A model generated the notes under the pieces. It was not told the origin of the DNA. It did no database searches and saw only the letters and a list, made by a program, of their open reading frames with translations. A program made the translations under genes and the position numbers. 43,182 bases of DNA from a virus, in the IMG/VR virus record IMGVR_UViG_3300006865_000017, positions 1-43,182 of that record. One strand, given 5' to 3'. Each line of letters begins with the position of its first letter. The first letter of the stretch is position 1. Shown in pieces: positions 22,365 to 32,400 of this stretch.

Positions 22365-23192
22365 TTGGGGAATCCGACCGGCAACAACGCGCCGATCCCG
22401 CTCGACGACAGCGAGCCGGACGGCGACGTCATCAAGGTTAAGCAGCTCGACGACTTCATCCGAGAGACCAGGCTACAGCTCAAGACCTTCCTCGAGCGCT
22501 CGCACGTCCACTTCGACGATCCCAAGGCGGGCGAGATGAAGCCGGGCACGGCGCTGCCCGCGGTCGACACCGCCGCGAACCTACGAGCCGCGGGCGTGTA
22601 TCCCCCGGCCGCTTGGTCGGGGCGCCTGGGCCTCTCGCACAACCGCGACCTGTGGAGCTGGCGCGACCTGGGCGGCGGGCTCGAGGCATACCGCGTCGGG
22701 CACATGCCTCTGATCCAGGGCGTCACCTACGAAGAGGTGACCTCGTCCGCTCTCCAGGCCAACATCGCGGCTTCCGCGTGGACCGAGGTCGGGCCTGGGG
22801 CGACGGTCTCTCTCTCCGGCTTCACGAGGCGCGACTTCTCTCCGCTGGTGAGCATCCGGATGCGCTACGCGATCCCTGTGCTCAACGCCTCCGGCTCGGA
22901 GCGCGGCGTCACGGCGCGCTTCAAGTACTCCATCGGAGCCGAGTACGTCACGCCCGGCGGCCTCACGATGCAGACGCACACTCCGGTGCGGCTCCGCCAG
23001 AACACGGGGGCTACGCTGCTCGGAGAAGCGTGGATCCTAGGCGGCGCGCTGTTCGTCCCGGGTGGGCAGTTCAACGTCCGCGCGGAGGTGTTCGCCGACG
23101 GCAACCAGGTCTCTATCTGCGGCGATCTGGTCGCCGGCCAGGCAAACGCGGCGTTCATCAACGCCACGATCATGCACCATCCGTCGTCGTGA
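22365..23192 (+). CDS. Putative tail protein, 275 aa
   Basis: TTG 22365 follows GGGAGGGGG. The N-terminal about 60 residues form a helix (KVKQLDDFIRETRLQLKTFLERSH), then a beta-rich body with ATVSLSGFTRR, GVTARFKYSIGAEYV and FNVRAEVFADGNQVSICG. It lies between the adaptor and the beta-propeller nozzle and ends in a GTGA overlap with the latter. It may be a tail fibre, knob or nozzle accessory. No specific family is recognised. Confidence 0.6.
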   Translation: MGNPTGNNAPIPLDDSEPDGDVIKVKQLDDFIRETRLQLKTFLERSHVHFDDPKAGEMKPGTALPAVDTAANLRAAGVYPPAAWSGRLGLSHNRDLWSWRDLGGGLEAYRVGHMPLIQGVTYEEVTSSALQANIAASAWTEVGPGATVSLSGFTRRDFSPLVSIRMRYAIPVLNASGSERGVTARFKYSIGAEYVTPGGLTMQTHTPVRLRQNTGATLLGEAWILGGALFVPGGQFNVRAEVFADGNQVSICGDLVAGQANAAFINATIMHHPSS

Positions 23193-25489
23193 GCGCAGGA
23201 ACCCCTCCGACCAGTCGCCGCTCTCGCGCCAGGCGGACCGCGCTCGTCGGATCCGCCGAGTACCAGCCCTACGAGATCCGGTCGGTCGGCGGCGGGATCG
23301 ACCGCACGATCCGGCAGACGCTCACCGACCCTGGCAAGTGGTGGGACTCGGACGGAATGGCGCCGCGCCGGCTGCGAGCGGAGAAGGCCGGGGGCTTCGA
23401 GGCGCTGCTCCCCGACCTGCTCTCGCCGCCGTTCTCGGGGGAGTTCTCCCGCGGCGCGATCTTCTACCTGAGCGGCAGCGAGGCGTACTGGGAGCTGTAC
23501 GGGTTCGACCCGGCGAGCATGGTGTTCGGCGACTCAGGCGCGAACCCGTATCGGGCGTGGGAGTTCAAGCTCGAAGGGGATCCGGAGTCTTTCTGGACGC
23601 GCATCGACGACATCGCCGTCGTGGGCGGCGCGCCCGCCTCGATGCGGAAGATCACGTTCTTCGGCGGGGCCTCCTACCCCACGATGCAGTTCGGGGACCC
23701 GTCACAGACGGATGTCGCCATGGCCGCGGTGCGCAAGAGGCCGCAGTTCCGGATGAGCTTCGGTCGCCTAGGCTCGGTGGGTGGCGACTCCACGCAGACC
23801 TGCCAGGTGAACCTGGTCGAGGCCCACTACGTCTCGCCGGACGACGAGCGCCTCATCCTAGGCACGCCCCGCATGGTCTACCGCTTCGACCTCGCCACGC
23901 GGCGCGCGGACTACACGGACCACATCAACCCGATCTACACAACCGGGACGATCTCGACGATCGGCGTCGGCAGTGCTGGAGCCACTTCGCTCGTGACCGG
24001 GGCCGGCACGGGCTGGAACGGGTCTGCCTGGCCGCTGCCGGTCCAGGAGCGGTGGCTCTTCAAGCTCGACGAGGACCCCGACTCCTACTGGACCGAGGTC
24101 GACTCGGCCACGAACGCGACCACGATCGAGCTGAAATACAACTACCCGAAGGCGCTCGGCGGCGGGCCGAAGGCATACACACTGATCCGCGTCTGGCAGG
24201 CCGTGATTCCGCCCGAGCTAGCTCGGCTGAACTCGTGGAGCGCGGCGCAGTGGGGATACGACTCTCCGGGGCGTCGGCTCATCATCACGAACGGAATCGA
24301 CGCGGTGCTCCAGTACGACGGAGGCACCGGCAGGCTGGCGCCGCTCTCATTCATCGACGACGACGACCCCGAGAGCGATCCGCTGAGCCCGACGTTCGAC
24401 TGGGCCCGCTTCGTGCTCGAGTTCAAGGAGCACCTCATTCTCGGCTACTTCAAGAAGGGCGCCGTGGTCCACGAGCGCGGCGTCGCGTGGAGCATCCCGC
24501 TCGACTGCGAGCGCTGGCGCCACAGCTACGCGCGGCTCCTCCCTGGCGCAGGGGAGATCACCGGGCTGGGGCAGCTCGGCGACCTGCTCGTGGTGTTCAC
24601 CGACCGAGCGATCTATGCCATGCGCTACCTAGGCAGCCCGTTCTGGTTCGGGATCGCCCAGAGGATTTCCGATGTGGGCTGCATCGCGGCAGGCTCGATC
24701 CAGAATATCCGCGACCAGCAGATCGTCTTCCTCGGCGAGGACAACCTCTACAGCTACGACGGCGTGCGCGCGGCTCCGATCGGGGATCCGGTCAAGGACC
24801 TGATCTACCCGATGCTCAACGACGACAACAAGCCGCTGGTCGCGTCGCGCTACGACGAGACCAGCGGGCGCTACCTACTGTCGGTCCCCAGCAACACGAG
24901 AGACGACCGCAACGCATCGACGTTCGCGTTCGACGTGAACGAGGCGAAGTGGTCGCGCCCGCTGCCCGGCTTCGGCGCGATCGGCAAGTACGTCCTCGCC
25001 GAGGACGACGGTGTCGTGAACCAGGACGAGCGCATCGTCAACTCTGTGAACGATATCGTCAATCAGCGACACACGAAGAAGACGCCCATCCTGGTCGCTG
25101 GGGATCACGGCGGGGCCGTGTACAGGATCAACGGCGGCACGAACCACGACGGCGCAACCAAGCGCTGCGAGATCACGCTGCCGCTCTCCGACCTAGGCGT
25201 GCCTGGCCTGAAGCGATACGGCTGGGCCGACATCGAGTGCGCGCGCGGCATGGAAGGCGCGCAGGTCTACGTCGGGCTCTCCAACAACGGGGAGGACGTC
25301 ACCTGGGTCGGGCCGTTCGGCATCGAGGTGCTGGGCGTGCCCGGTGACCCCAACAGCGAGCGCAGGCCGCGTGTCTGGGTGAACAAGTCGGCGCACTACT
25401 TCGCGCACCGAATCGTCCACGAGCAGCCCGATGCGGACTTTGTCGTGGACGGCATCACCGCGTGGTTCCGCTGGAGGGGCGTCCGGTGA
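23189..25489 (+). CDS. Tail nozzle / beta-propeller tail hub, 766 aa
   Basis: GTG 23189 overlaps the previous stop. The body has repeated W/Y-containing beta blades: LYGFDPASMVF, DSYWTEVDSATNATTIEL, LIITNGIDAVLQYDGGTG, LLVVFTDRAIYAMRYLG, QIVFLGEDNLYSYDGVRAAPIGD, YLLSVPSNT. This is the signature of the P22 gp10 / T7 gp12 class of hexameric tail nozzles built on a beta-propeller. It forms the DNA exit tube of a short tail and is strong support for podovirus morphology. It ends in a GTGA overlap with the following gene. Confidence 0.82.
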   Translation: MSAGTPPTSRRSRARRTALVGSAEYQPYEIRSVGGGIDRTIRQTLTDPGKWWDSDGMAPRRLRAEKAGGFEALLPDLLSPPFSGEFSRGAIFYLSGSEAYWELYGFDPASMVFGDSGANPYRAWEFKLEGDPESFWTRIDDIAVVGGAPASMRKITFFGGASYPTMQFGDPSQTDVAMAAVRKRPQFRMSFGRLGSVGGDSTQTCQVNLVEAHYVSPDDERLILGTPRMVYRFDLATRRADYTDHINPIYTTGTISTIGVGSAGATSLVTGAGTGWNGSAWPLPVQERWLFKLDEDPDSYWTEVDSATNATTIELKYNYPKALGGGPKAYTLIRVWQAVIPPELARLNSWSAAQWGYDSPGRRLIITNGIDAVLQYDGGTGRLAPLSFIDDDDPESDPLSPTFDWARFVLEFKEHLILGYFKKGAVVHERGVAWSIPLDCERWRHSYARLLPGAGEITGLGQLGDLLVVFTDRAIYAMRYLGSPFWFGIAQRISDVGCIAAGSIQNIRDQQIVFLGEDNLYSYDGVRAAPIGDPVKDLIYPMLNDDNKPLVASRYDETSGRYLLSVPSNTRDDRNASTFAFDVNEAKWSRPLPGFGAIGKYVLAEDDGVVNQDERIVNSVNDIVNQRHTKKTPILVAGDHGGAVYRINGGTNHDGATKRCEITLPLSDLGVPGLKRYGWADIECARGMEGAQVYVGLSNNGEDVTWVGPFGIEVLGVPGDPNSERRPRVWVNKSAHYFAHRIVHEQPDADFVVDGITAWFRWRGVR

Positions 25490-25914
25490 GCGCAGGCGTG
25501 CCCGCTTGGCCGATCCCCGACGACTACGTGGGGAGCGCCGAGGAGCATCGCGGCTGGGCGCGCTGGGGCCGTCGACTGATCGCGGTGCTTCGAGAGCGCG
25601 ACCCGGTCGAGCGCAGGGTTTCGGAGTCGATCATCGTCCCCGTCACCTTCGACCACGCAGGCCTTCCGGCGGTCGTCGTCGAGCACAACCTCAGCGCGGA
25701 GGTCGGCGCTGCGTCCGACCCCAATGTGCTCTGGACCGTGCTGGGCACGCGCCACTCGGGCGCCGGTGGCGGCAACGTCGGCATCGAGTACGTCGTCGGG
25801 ACGGCGATCACGGCGAACTCGATCTCGCTCGTCGCGACCACGACGACGCGCACCATCAACGGCGCGAACCCGCTGCGCGCGATGCTCCGCTTCGAGCGCT
25901 GGGTCCCCTGGTAG
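25486..25914 (+). CDS. Hypothetical virion-region protein, 142 aa
   Basis: GTG 25486 overlaps the nozzle stop. A charged N-terminal segment (EEHRGWARWGRRLIAVLRERD) precedes a compact beta-rich C-terminal part (ESIIVPVTFDHAGLPAVVVEH and IEYVVGTAITANSISLVAT). It may be a tail fibre tip or adaptor plug. No family is recognised. The gene is coupled to the nozzle gene. Confidence 0.6.
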   Translation: MSAGVPAWPIPDDYVGSAEEHRGWARWGRRLIAVLRERDPVERRVSESIIVPVTFDHAGLPAVVVEHNLSAEVGAASDPNVLWTVLGTRHSGAGGGNVGIEYVVGTAITANSISLVATTTTRTINGANPLRAMLRFERWVPW

Positions 25915-25929
25915 AAAGGGGAGGAGGGC

Positions 25930-26367
25930 TTGGTGGGGGTCGAGTACGTCGTCGAGTGGGTTCCCTTCGAGGAGCGCGGCCCGATCGCAGCGTTCCAGCT
26001 CGAGGCGGTGCGAGAGGCTGGCGTCGTGGTGCCTGCCGGCGTGCCGGTGCTCCCGATCCTCGACAGCGCGGACTGTCTCGCGCTGATCGCGAACCACGCG
26101 AGCGAGGACGGCTCGTCGGACGGGCTCCGGCGCCTGGACGGGCTGGTCTACGTCCGCGCGGTCTCGCCGGTTGAGGGCGCGATGCTGCTCTACTGGGTCA
26201 GAGAAGGGACGCCTTCACACGCGACGCACCTGATCAACGTTGCCCTCGACGACTGGCTCGAGAAGAACGGGCTGCGGAGCCTGCGCGGCGGCGTGCGTCG
26301 CTGCCCGCATGGGTTCCGCAAGACCGGGGTTCAGGTGGTCGAGCGTGTGCTAGAACTCGACCCCTAG
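25930..26367 (+). CDS. Hypothetical protein preceding the GNAT gene, 145 aa
   Basis: TTG 25930 (or GTG 25933) follows GGGGAGGAGGG. Mixed alpha/beta protein: EYVVEWVPFEERGPIAAFQLEAVREAG, then VPAGVPVLPILDSADCLALIANH, then MLLYWVREGTPSHATHLINVALDDWLE. No family is recognised. Its stop is inside a CCTAGG that also contributes to the next ribosome site, and a second CCTAGG lies 11 nt later. It may act with the acetyltransferase encoded immediately downstream. Confidence 0.55.
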   Translation: MVGVEYVVEWVPFEERGPIAAFQLEAVREAGVVVPAGVPVLPILDSADCLALIANHASEDGSSDGLRRLDGLVYVRAVSPVEGAMLLYWVREGTPSHATHLINVALDDWLEKNGLRSLRGGVRRCPHGFRKTGVQVVERVLELDP

Positions 26368-26381
26368 GGGGCGCCTAGGCG

Positions 26382-26894
26382 ATGCAGATTCGCAGGGCAC
26401 GGCCGGAAGACCTCGACACGTTCAGGTTCCTGTGGCGACGCTTCCTCGAGGAGGCGAACGCCATGGGCATCCGCGAGATGCTGCCGACCCATCGCACGCT
26501 CTGGTACTACGTCCGGAGCTTCGACGCCGTCGTGAGCGGACGCAGCCCTGGCGTGTGTCTCGCGGTCGAAGTCGACGGCGAGGTGGTCGCGATGTCGCTC
26601 GCCGCCGGCATCGACGTGCCCTGGGACACGGGGTTCGGGCGCTGCGCAGCCGGCCTCGGTTCCGTGGTCCACCCGGACCATCGTGGCAAGGGGTACGCCG
26701 ACCCGCTCCTGCGGGCGATGCGCGCGGCTCTGCGCGAAGAGGGATTCGACTCCTGGCTCGGCAGCGGCCACGTCGAGAACAAGCGCTCGCTGGAGACCTA
26801 CCTCAAGCGCGGCTGGAAGGTCTACGCGGTCGCCGGCCGCATGGACCTGCGCGAGGATCAGGCAGAGAGCGGAGGTCAGGGGGAGCGCGCATGA
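26382..26894 (+). CDS. GNAT-family N-acetyltransferase, 170 aa
   Basis: The sequence starts MQIRRARPEDLDTFRFLWRR, typical of GNAT beta1-alpha1. Strands with CLAVEVDGEVVAMSLAAG follow, then the acetyl-CoA-binding motif A region VVHPDHRGKGYADPLL (about residues 95-110, R/Q-x-x-G-x-G/A type), and the C-terminal SWLGSGHVENKRSLETYLKRGWK, as in family members. It transfers an acetyl group to an unknown amine. Several podoviruses carry a GNAT among late genes, with unknown substrates. It overlaps the next gene (ATGA). Confidence 0.87.
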   Translation: MQIRRARPEDLDTFRFLWRRFLEEANAMGIREMLPTHRTLWYYVRSFDAVVSGRSPGVCLAVEVDGEVVAMSLAAGIDVPWDTGFGRCAAGLGSVVHPDHRGKGYADPLLRAMRAALREEGFDSWLGSGHVENKRSLETYLKRGWKVYAVAGRMDLREDQAESGGQGERA

Positions 26895-28141
26895 GCCCGC
26901 GTCGACTGCTAGCGCTCGCGTGCAACGCCGTGGCGTATGCCGCCATCGCGGCGATGGCCCCGAACGACCCGGAGTACCAGGTCGCGTGGACCACGCTGCT
27001 CATCGTGGGCCTCGGCGCCGGCCTCTCCGCGGCCGGCTCCGCCTACTCCGGCAACCAGCAGGCGAACGCGCAGGAGGCGCAGCTCGACTTCCTGAGATCG
27101 CCGGCCGGCATGCTCGGCCCGCTGGGCATGATCTTCGGGGGCGACAACCTCGCGGCCCTCAAGGACAGCGTGAATCAGCTCCTCGAGGAGGAGGGGCTGA
27201 GCTTCCTGGGCTCCCCCGAGCAGCAGAATGTCGGCGCCTTCTACGCGAAGCTCAAGCCCGAGGAGAAGGCGTTCCTCGACGCGATCAAGTCGCACGCGGC
27301 GCAGCCGCCGACGTTCGAGACCGCGGCGAGCGACTTCCTAGGCAGCCTGCTCGCCGGTGAGTTCCTGCCTGGTCAGGCGCGCCAGAACCCTCTCCTCGGT
27401 CCCGTGCTCGATTCGATCCGCCTCAACGCGCGCGAGGCGGCGGGCTTCGCCGGAGAGCAGTTCCGCAGCGACGCCTCGCGCGTGCTCGGCGGGCTCTCCG
27501 GAGCCGCTTCGTTCCTGCCCGTGTACGGCGACCAGGTCCGGGACTTCCAGACCCGAGAGACCGACCTGGTCAACCAGACGTTCTACAACGCCTACAACGA
27601 CACGTTCGGCAGCATGGTGCGTGGCCTAGGTCTCGCTCCGGCGGTGCAGACGCTCCCCTTCACGCGCCTCCAGCTCGGGCGCCAGGCGGCGGCCGTGCCG
27701 CGCGAGCTGAGGGACATCGGCATCCAGCGAGCGCTCACCGCGTTCGAGAACAGGGCGAACCGCTACGCGAACCTCGTGGGCGGGTTCACCGGGCAGATCG
27801 CCGGCAACCCGTATCCGGGCGTCATGGCCTCGATCCCGTTCCCGTCGAACGCCTACATCGGCGACGCGGTCGCGGACCTCGGGAACTCGCTCGCGCTGGT
27901 CGGCATGCTCGGCCTAGGCGGAGACCGTGGCGGAGGCGGTGGCGGGGTGGGGACCAGCACGGGGTACGGCCCCGCGCTCACGAACTTCAGCGGGTTCCTC
28001 GGGAGTCCGGCGCTCAACCTCGACGTCGGTTCTCCGAGCATCTACACCAATCCGTTCTCTTCCGTGGCGCCCTCGTCGTTCGGTGCTTCTCCGCTCGTTT
28101 CGGCGCCCTTCGGAGGGACGACGAGGCGTTACCCCTACTAG
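26891..28141 (+). CDS. Putative internal/ejection protein, 416 aa
   Basis: ATG 26891 overlaps the previous stop. The N-terminus has one or two hydrophobic segments (LLALACNAVAYAAIAAMA and TTLLIVGLGAGLSAAGSAYSG), then long helices and a Gly/Ser-rich tail (GGDRGGGGGGVGTSTG). A helical protein with membrane-insertable N-terminus just before the largest virion gene matches podoviral ejection proteins (P22 gp7/gp20/gp16 or T7 gp14-16 roles) that form a trans-envelope channel. Identification rests on context and composition. Confidence 0.65.
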   Translation: MSPRRLLALACNAVAYAAIAAMAPNDPEYQVAWTTLLIVGLGAGLSAAGSAYSGNQQANAQEAQLDFLRSPAGMLGPLGMIFGGDNLAALKDSVNQLLEEEGLSFLGSPEQQNVGAFYAKLKPEEKAFLDAIKSHAAQPPTFETAASDFLGSLLAGEFLPGQARQNPLLGPVLDSIRLNAREAAGFAGEQFRSDASRVLGGLSGAASFLPVYGDQVRDFQTRETDLVNQTFYNAYNDTFGSMVRGLGLAPAVQTLPFTRLQLGRQAAAVPRELRDIGIQRALTAFENRANRYANLVGGFTGQIAGNPYPGVMASIPFPSNAYIGDAVADLGNSLALVGMLGLGGDRGGGGGGVGTSTGYGPALTNFSGFLGSPALNLDVGSPSIYTNPFSSVAPSSFGASPLVSAPFGGTTRRYPY

Positions 28142-28160
28142 GCGAGAAGGGGCCACCCAT

Positions 28161-29453
28161 ATGGGGCTGTTCGAGGCGCTCGCGCGGGCATACGAGCTGC
28201 GAGACATGCAGGAGCGCACCTCGCTGGCGCGCGCCGCGCAGCAGAGTGCGGCGGCGGCGGAGGCCGCGCTCGCGGACTACCGCAACCGCGCGCTGAGCGA
28301 GCAGAGTCGCCAGTTCGACGTCAGCTCCGACCGCGCCACGCGCGCGCTCGACATCCAGGAGCGACACGGCGACGCGAACATCGCCCACGAAGGCACGCGG
28401 CTGAGCATCCTAGGTCGCCAGGTCGACGAGGCGGTCCGTCACAACATGGCCTCGGAGTCGATCTCCCGCGGCCACCTCGGCGTGTCGCAGGGACAGCTCG
28501 CCATCGCGCAGCGGAACCAGGCCGTGCAGGACGCGGTGCGCTTCGCGCTAGGCGGCGGCGGGCTGCCGCCTCACCTGGCCGGCGCGCTCTCGCCCGAGAC
28601 GCTTGCGCTGATCGGGACGATCCCGCCGCCGCAGCGCGCCGCGCTGCTCGCTGGCGCCGGCAGCCTCACGCCCGCAGGACAGATCGAGCAGATGATCGCG
28701 GAGCGCACGGCCGCGGGGGCGGCGCCGGACGACCCTGAGCTTCAGCGCCTCCTCGAGATCCGCGGTTCCGTGGCCGAGCGCGCCTTCCAGGGTCGCGCGA
28801 CGGGCTCGGCGCTCGAGAGTCTCCTCATGGGGTCGGAGCCGGCAGCGGGGGCGCCGGTGCCCGGCGGCGCTCCGGGTGCCGACATCGGGCTGAGCGCGGA
28901 TCCGCTCATGGGCATGGAGCCTAAGGCGTTCGCGGACCAGTTCATCGCCGAGCTTCAGCAGGCCGCCGCTGCCGGCGTGAGCCCCGACCTTGTGCGCCAC
29001 GGGCAGGCGGCGCAGGCGCTCGCGGCGCTCGCCAGTCGCGACCTCCAGCAGGCGCGCCGCGTGGGAGCGGCCGCGATCGACCTCGGGTTCGTCTCCCAGG
29101 AAGAGCTGGCCGTGCCGCCCGCCAGCGTCGCTGCCCCCAACGCGCCGCGGGCGACGCCCGCTGCCCCGCCGCTGGCGGCGGGCACCACGATCCCGATCCC
29201 TCCCGGCGCGTATGCACTGCCGCCCTCGGGCGTTGCGCCGCCGCCGACCGCGCACATGGTGCCGCGCCCGGACGAAGCGTTCGACTGGGCGCTGTCCGGC
29301 GTGCGCGCGGTCCCCGAGGTGGGGCTGTCGGCGCTACACAAAATCTGGTCTGGGCAGACCCGCGACCTCAACGAGGCGATTCGTCGCTCGGTCGAGGAAC
29401 GATTCGCCGGTTCGCGAACCCGAGCCCGCAGCGAACAGGCCGGGCTTCGGTAA
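28161..29453 (+). CDS. Putative second ejection/internal virion protein, 430 aa
   Basis: The N-terminal about 140 residues are an Ala/Gln/Arg-rich extended helix (LARAAQQSAAAAEAALADYRN), compatible with a coiled coil. The middle has shorter helices, and a Pro/Ala-rich disordered stretch runs about residues 315-370. The C-terminal helix WALSGVRAVPEVGLSALHKIW is amphipathic. Length, order and composition suit an internal virion protein delivered with DNA, paired with the gene before and the polyvalent protein after. No homology is claimed. Confidence 0.65.
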   Translation: MGLFEALARAYELRDMQERTSLARAAQQSAAAAEAALADYRNRALSEQSRQFDVSSDRATRALDIQERHGDANIAHEGTRLSILGRQVDEAVRHNMASESISRGHLGVSQGQLAIAQRNQAVQDAVRFALGGGGLPPHLAGALSPETLALIGTIPPPQRAALLAGAGSLTPAGQIEQMIAERTAAGAAPDDPELQRLLEIRGSVAERAFQGRATGSALESLLMGSEPAAGAPVPGGAPGADIGLSADPLMGMEPKAFADQFIAELQQAAAAGVSPDLVRHGQAAQALAALASRDLQQARRVGAAAIDLGFVSQEELAVPPASVAAPNAPRATPAAPPLAAGTTIPIPPGAYALPPSGVAPPPTAHMVPRPDEAFDWALSGVRAVPEVGLSALHKIWSGQTRDLNEAIRRSVEERFAGSRTRARSEQAGLR

Positions 29454-29466
29454 CCTCGCCGCCTAG

Positions 29467-32400
29467 GTGGCCTCGCCCTTCGCCATTCTCGGACCCCTCG
29501 AGCCTGAGGCTCAGGCTCCGGGCGTCGCCGCGGGCGCCGCCGTCGACCCCGACGCCATCTGGCGGCTGGTCGCGCAGAGCGAGCCCTCGCTGCTCGAACG
29601 CCTAGGTGGCGGCTTCTCGGCCGGCCTCTCGGAGTCGATCTTCGCTCCGGCGCTCAGGCACATGACGCGCCCTGGTGTCGAGGGTCTCGAGCGCCGCCAG
29701 GCGTTCCCCGGCGTGATCGCTCACGGGAGACCCGAGGCGCCCGGCATGGCGGAGCGGGTGCGCGCGTTCGACGAGGCGCGAGCGGCGGCGGGGATCGAGC
29801 GACCGGGGCTCGACATCGCGGCCGACGCGCTCGCCTTGACGGCCGGGATGCTGGCGGGCGACCTCCCGACGTTCTTCGTCCCCGGGGGGCTCATCGCGCG
29901 CAGCGTTGGCGTCGGGCGGCGGCTGGCCGCGGCGACCGGGGCCACCGGCGGGCGCGCGGCGCTGGTCCGCGCGATGACCGAGGCCGGGGCTCTGTTCGGG
30001 ACCGGCGAGGGCCTGCGCGAGGGGCTGAAGCAGGCGTTCGGCGAGGCGCCGGAGGACCCCGGGGCCATCGTGGCACACGCGGCGCGCGGCCTCGCAACGG
30101 GCGCCGCGCTGGGCGCGACCCACAGGATCCCGAACGCGCTCCTGCGGCTGGCCGGCGAGTACGCCACCTTCGCCGGCTTGGCGCCCGGGCTCGAGGGGCG
30201 CCTCCCCACGAGGGAAGACCTCTGGGGCGCGGGCGCCATGGTGCTCGGATTCCGGGCCCTCGACCTCGTGATGCGCGCCGCGAGCCCGACCCCTGGCGCC
30301 GATCGCGAGGTTGCCGTCGCGGAGATCCGCCGGCTCCACGAGCTTGCTGCGCGGGAGCGGCAGCTCTCGCCCGAAGTGAGCGCCGGCGCTCGCGCCATCG
30401 AGGGCGCCTTCAGGGCCATGTTCGAGGGTCGCGAGGGCGGCATGAGCGAGCTGGAGACGCAGCTCGCTGCGAAGCTCGCTCGGGCGGAGTTCGTAGAAAG
30501 GGCGACGTCAGACCCGGAGTACCTCGGAAACTTCTCTCCTGAGGCCGTCCAGCGCGCCCAGGAGCGCTTCATCCGCGAGTTCACCGAGACGAAGCTCGCC
30601 GAGACCGAGATGGGGCGCTTCCTGGCCGATCAGTTCCCCTCGGGCAAGCCCGCGGCCCCCATGGGGCGACAGGTGCTCGACGTGAAGGGGGGAGCGCCCG
30701 AGCGCCTCCAGATCGCGACCACGCGGGGCGTCGCGCCGGAGGCCCGGGTCGGCGAGGTGATCCGCCGCCGCGGCGCCCCGACCGCGCGCCGCACCGAGGC
30801 CATCGCCGAGGTGTCGGCCGGGAAGCTGCCGGACATCGTCGGCCGGGGCCCGGCCCCGCCGGCCGCGGCCCCGCCGGCCACACCGGCCCCGCCGGCCGCG
30901 ACGCCGCCCGCGACGCCGCCCGCGGCCCCGGCGCCGAACAAGGTTCAGCCGCCGACCGAAGACCAGCTCGTGAGGGCGCGCGTCCACATCAACCGGCAGG
31001 TGCCGCAGGCCGAGCGCGGCGCGGTGCGCAAGCTGCTCGCGCAGCTTGCCGAGCGCCCGGAGGGCTTCGACATCCAGGCCGCGCTCGCCGACCCGCGGGT
31101 GCGGACCGTGCTCGAGAGCGGCGGCTGGACGCCGACGCCCTTCGTGGGCGAGGTCGAAGCCATGCGCCTGCCGCGCTCGCCCGCCGAGGCGGGCTACGTC
31201 CCCGCCGCAGAGCTGCGCTCCGGCGAGATCGTGGCCGCGCCGGATCTTGGCGAAGCGCTCAGGTCGCGCGGAGTGCTCGCCAGTCAGGTGGCTCGTGTCG
31301 GCTACACGGATCCGCGTCGGCCGGAGCTGGGTCTGAGACCGACGAGCGAGGTCTCGGCCGAGATCGTGCAGCGCCTAGGCACCGCCCGCGGCCTTGATGA
31401 GACCGACATCGCGGCCGCGGTCGGCCATCTCGAGGCGCGCCGCCTAGAGCGGCAGGTGCTCGAGGACCTGACCGCGGGCTCCGCGGATCCGCTTCAGGCG
31501 GGCCCTGCGCCCGAGGTGTCTCCGACCATGCAGGCGTACCTGCGAGAGAACGAGAGGCGCCGGGGCGATGTTCGCTACGCGGCGGCCGAGCCGCCGCCTG
31601 CGCGCCCGGAGCCGATCCACGAGGCGCCGCCGAGCGACCTCTACAGCGGACCGCTCGGCGTGGCCGCCTACGAGAACGCGCTGCGACACGCGCGAGCGGT
31701 CTCCGAAGAGATCGCCATGCAGCTCCATGAGCGCGCCTGGGTCCGCCGCTATCAGGTCGCGCGACGCCTGCGGCGTCCGGCCTCTGGCGAGCCGCGGTCG
31801 TCCAGTTGGGAGACGCTCGCCGGAGGGCGCGGCACGTACCTGAGTGACGGTGCCTTGGCGATGCTGGAGAAGCTCCAGCGCCACCTCGCGCTCAGCGCGG
31901 TCTCGCGACAGCTCAAGGTCGAGACGCCCCTCGACTTCGCCGTGCTGGGGCAGCTATTCGGCAGGAACGACGCATTCGAGCAGTTCGGGACGGCCTACTT
32001 CAAGGAAGACGGCACGCTCGTCCATATCGAGCTGACCACGATGCGTCTGCCGTCTAGCACAGCGGCTTTCGAGATCGCCCCGCGCGACGCCCGCAAGCTC
32101 GAGCGCGCGAGGCAGCAGGGCAGCGACGCCTACAACATGGCGATGCGCGATCTTTGGATGCGAGAGTTCGAGAGGCTCGAGGCGCGCCGGCGCCAGCTCG
32201 GCGCGGACTACATCGCCAACTTCCACAACCACCCGAGCAGCGCGGCCGCCGCCTCGCCCGCCGACATGATAGTCGTGCGCCTGTTCGAGAGATACGTCCC
32301 GACGTGGCGCTACCACGTCATCTTCGACGAGGGACACTTCGGGCTCATGCACAGGCATCGCGGAGGCTCGGCCGCGCCCGTCGTCGTCCCGCTCCCCGCC

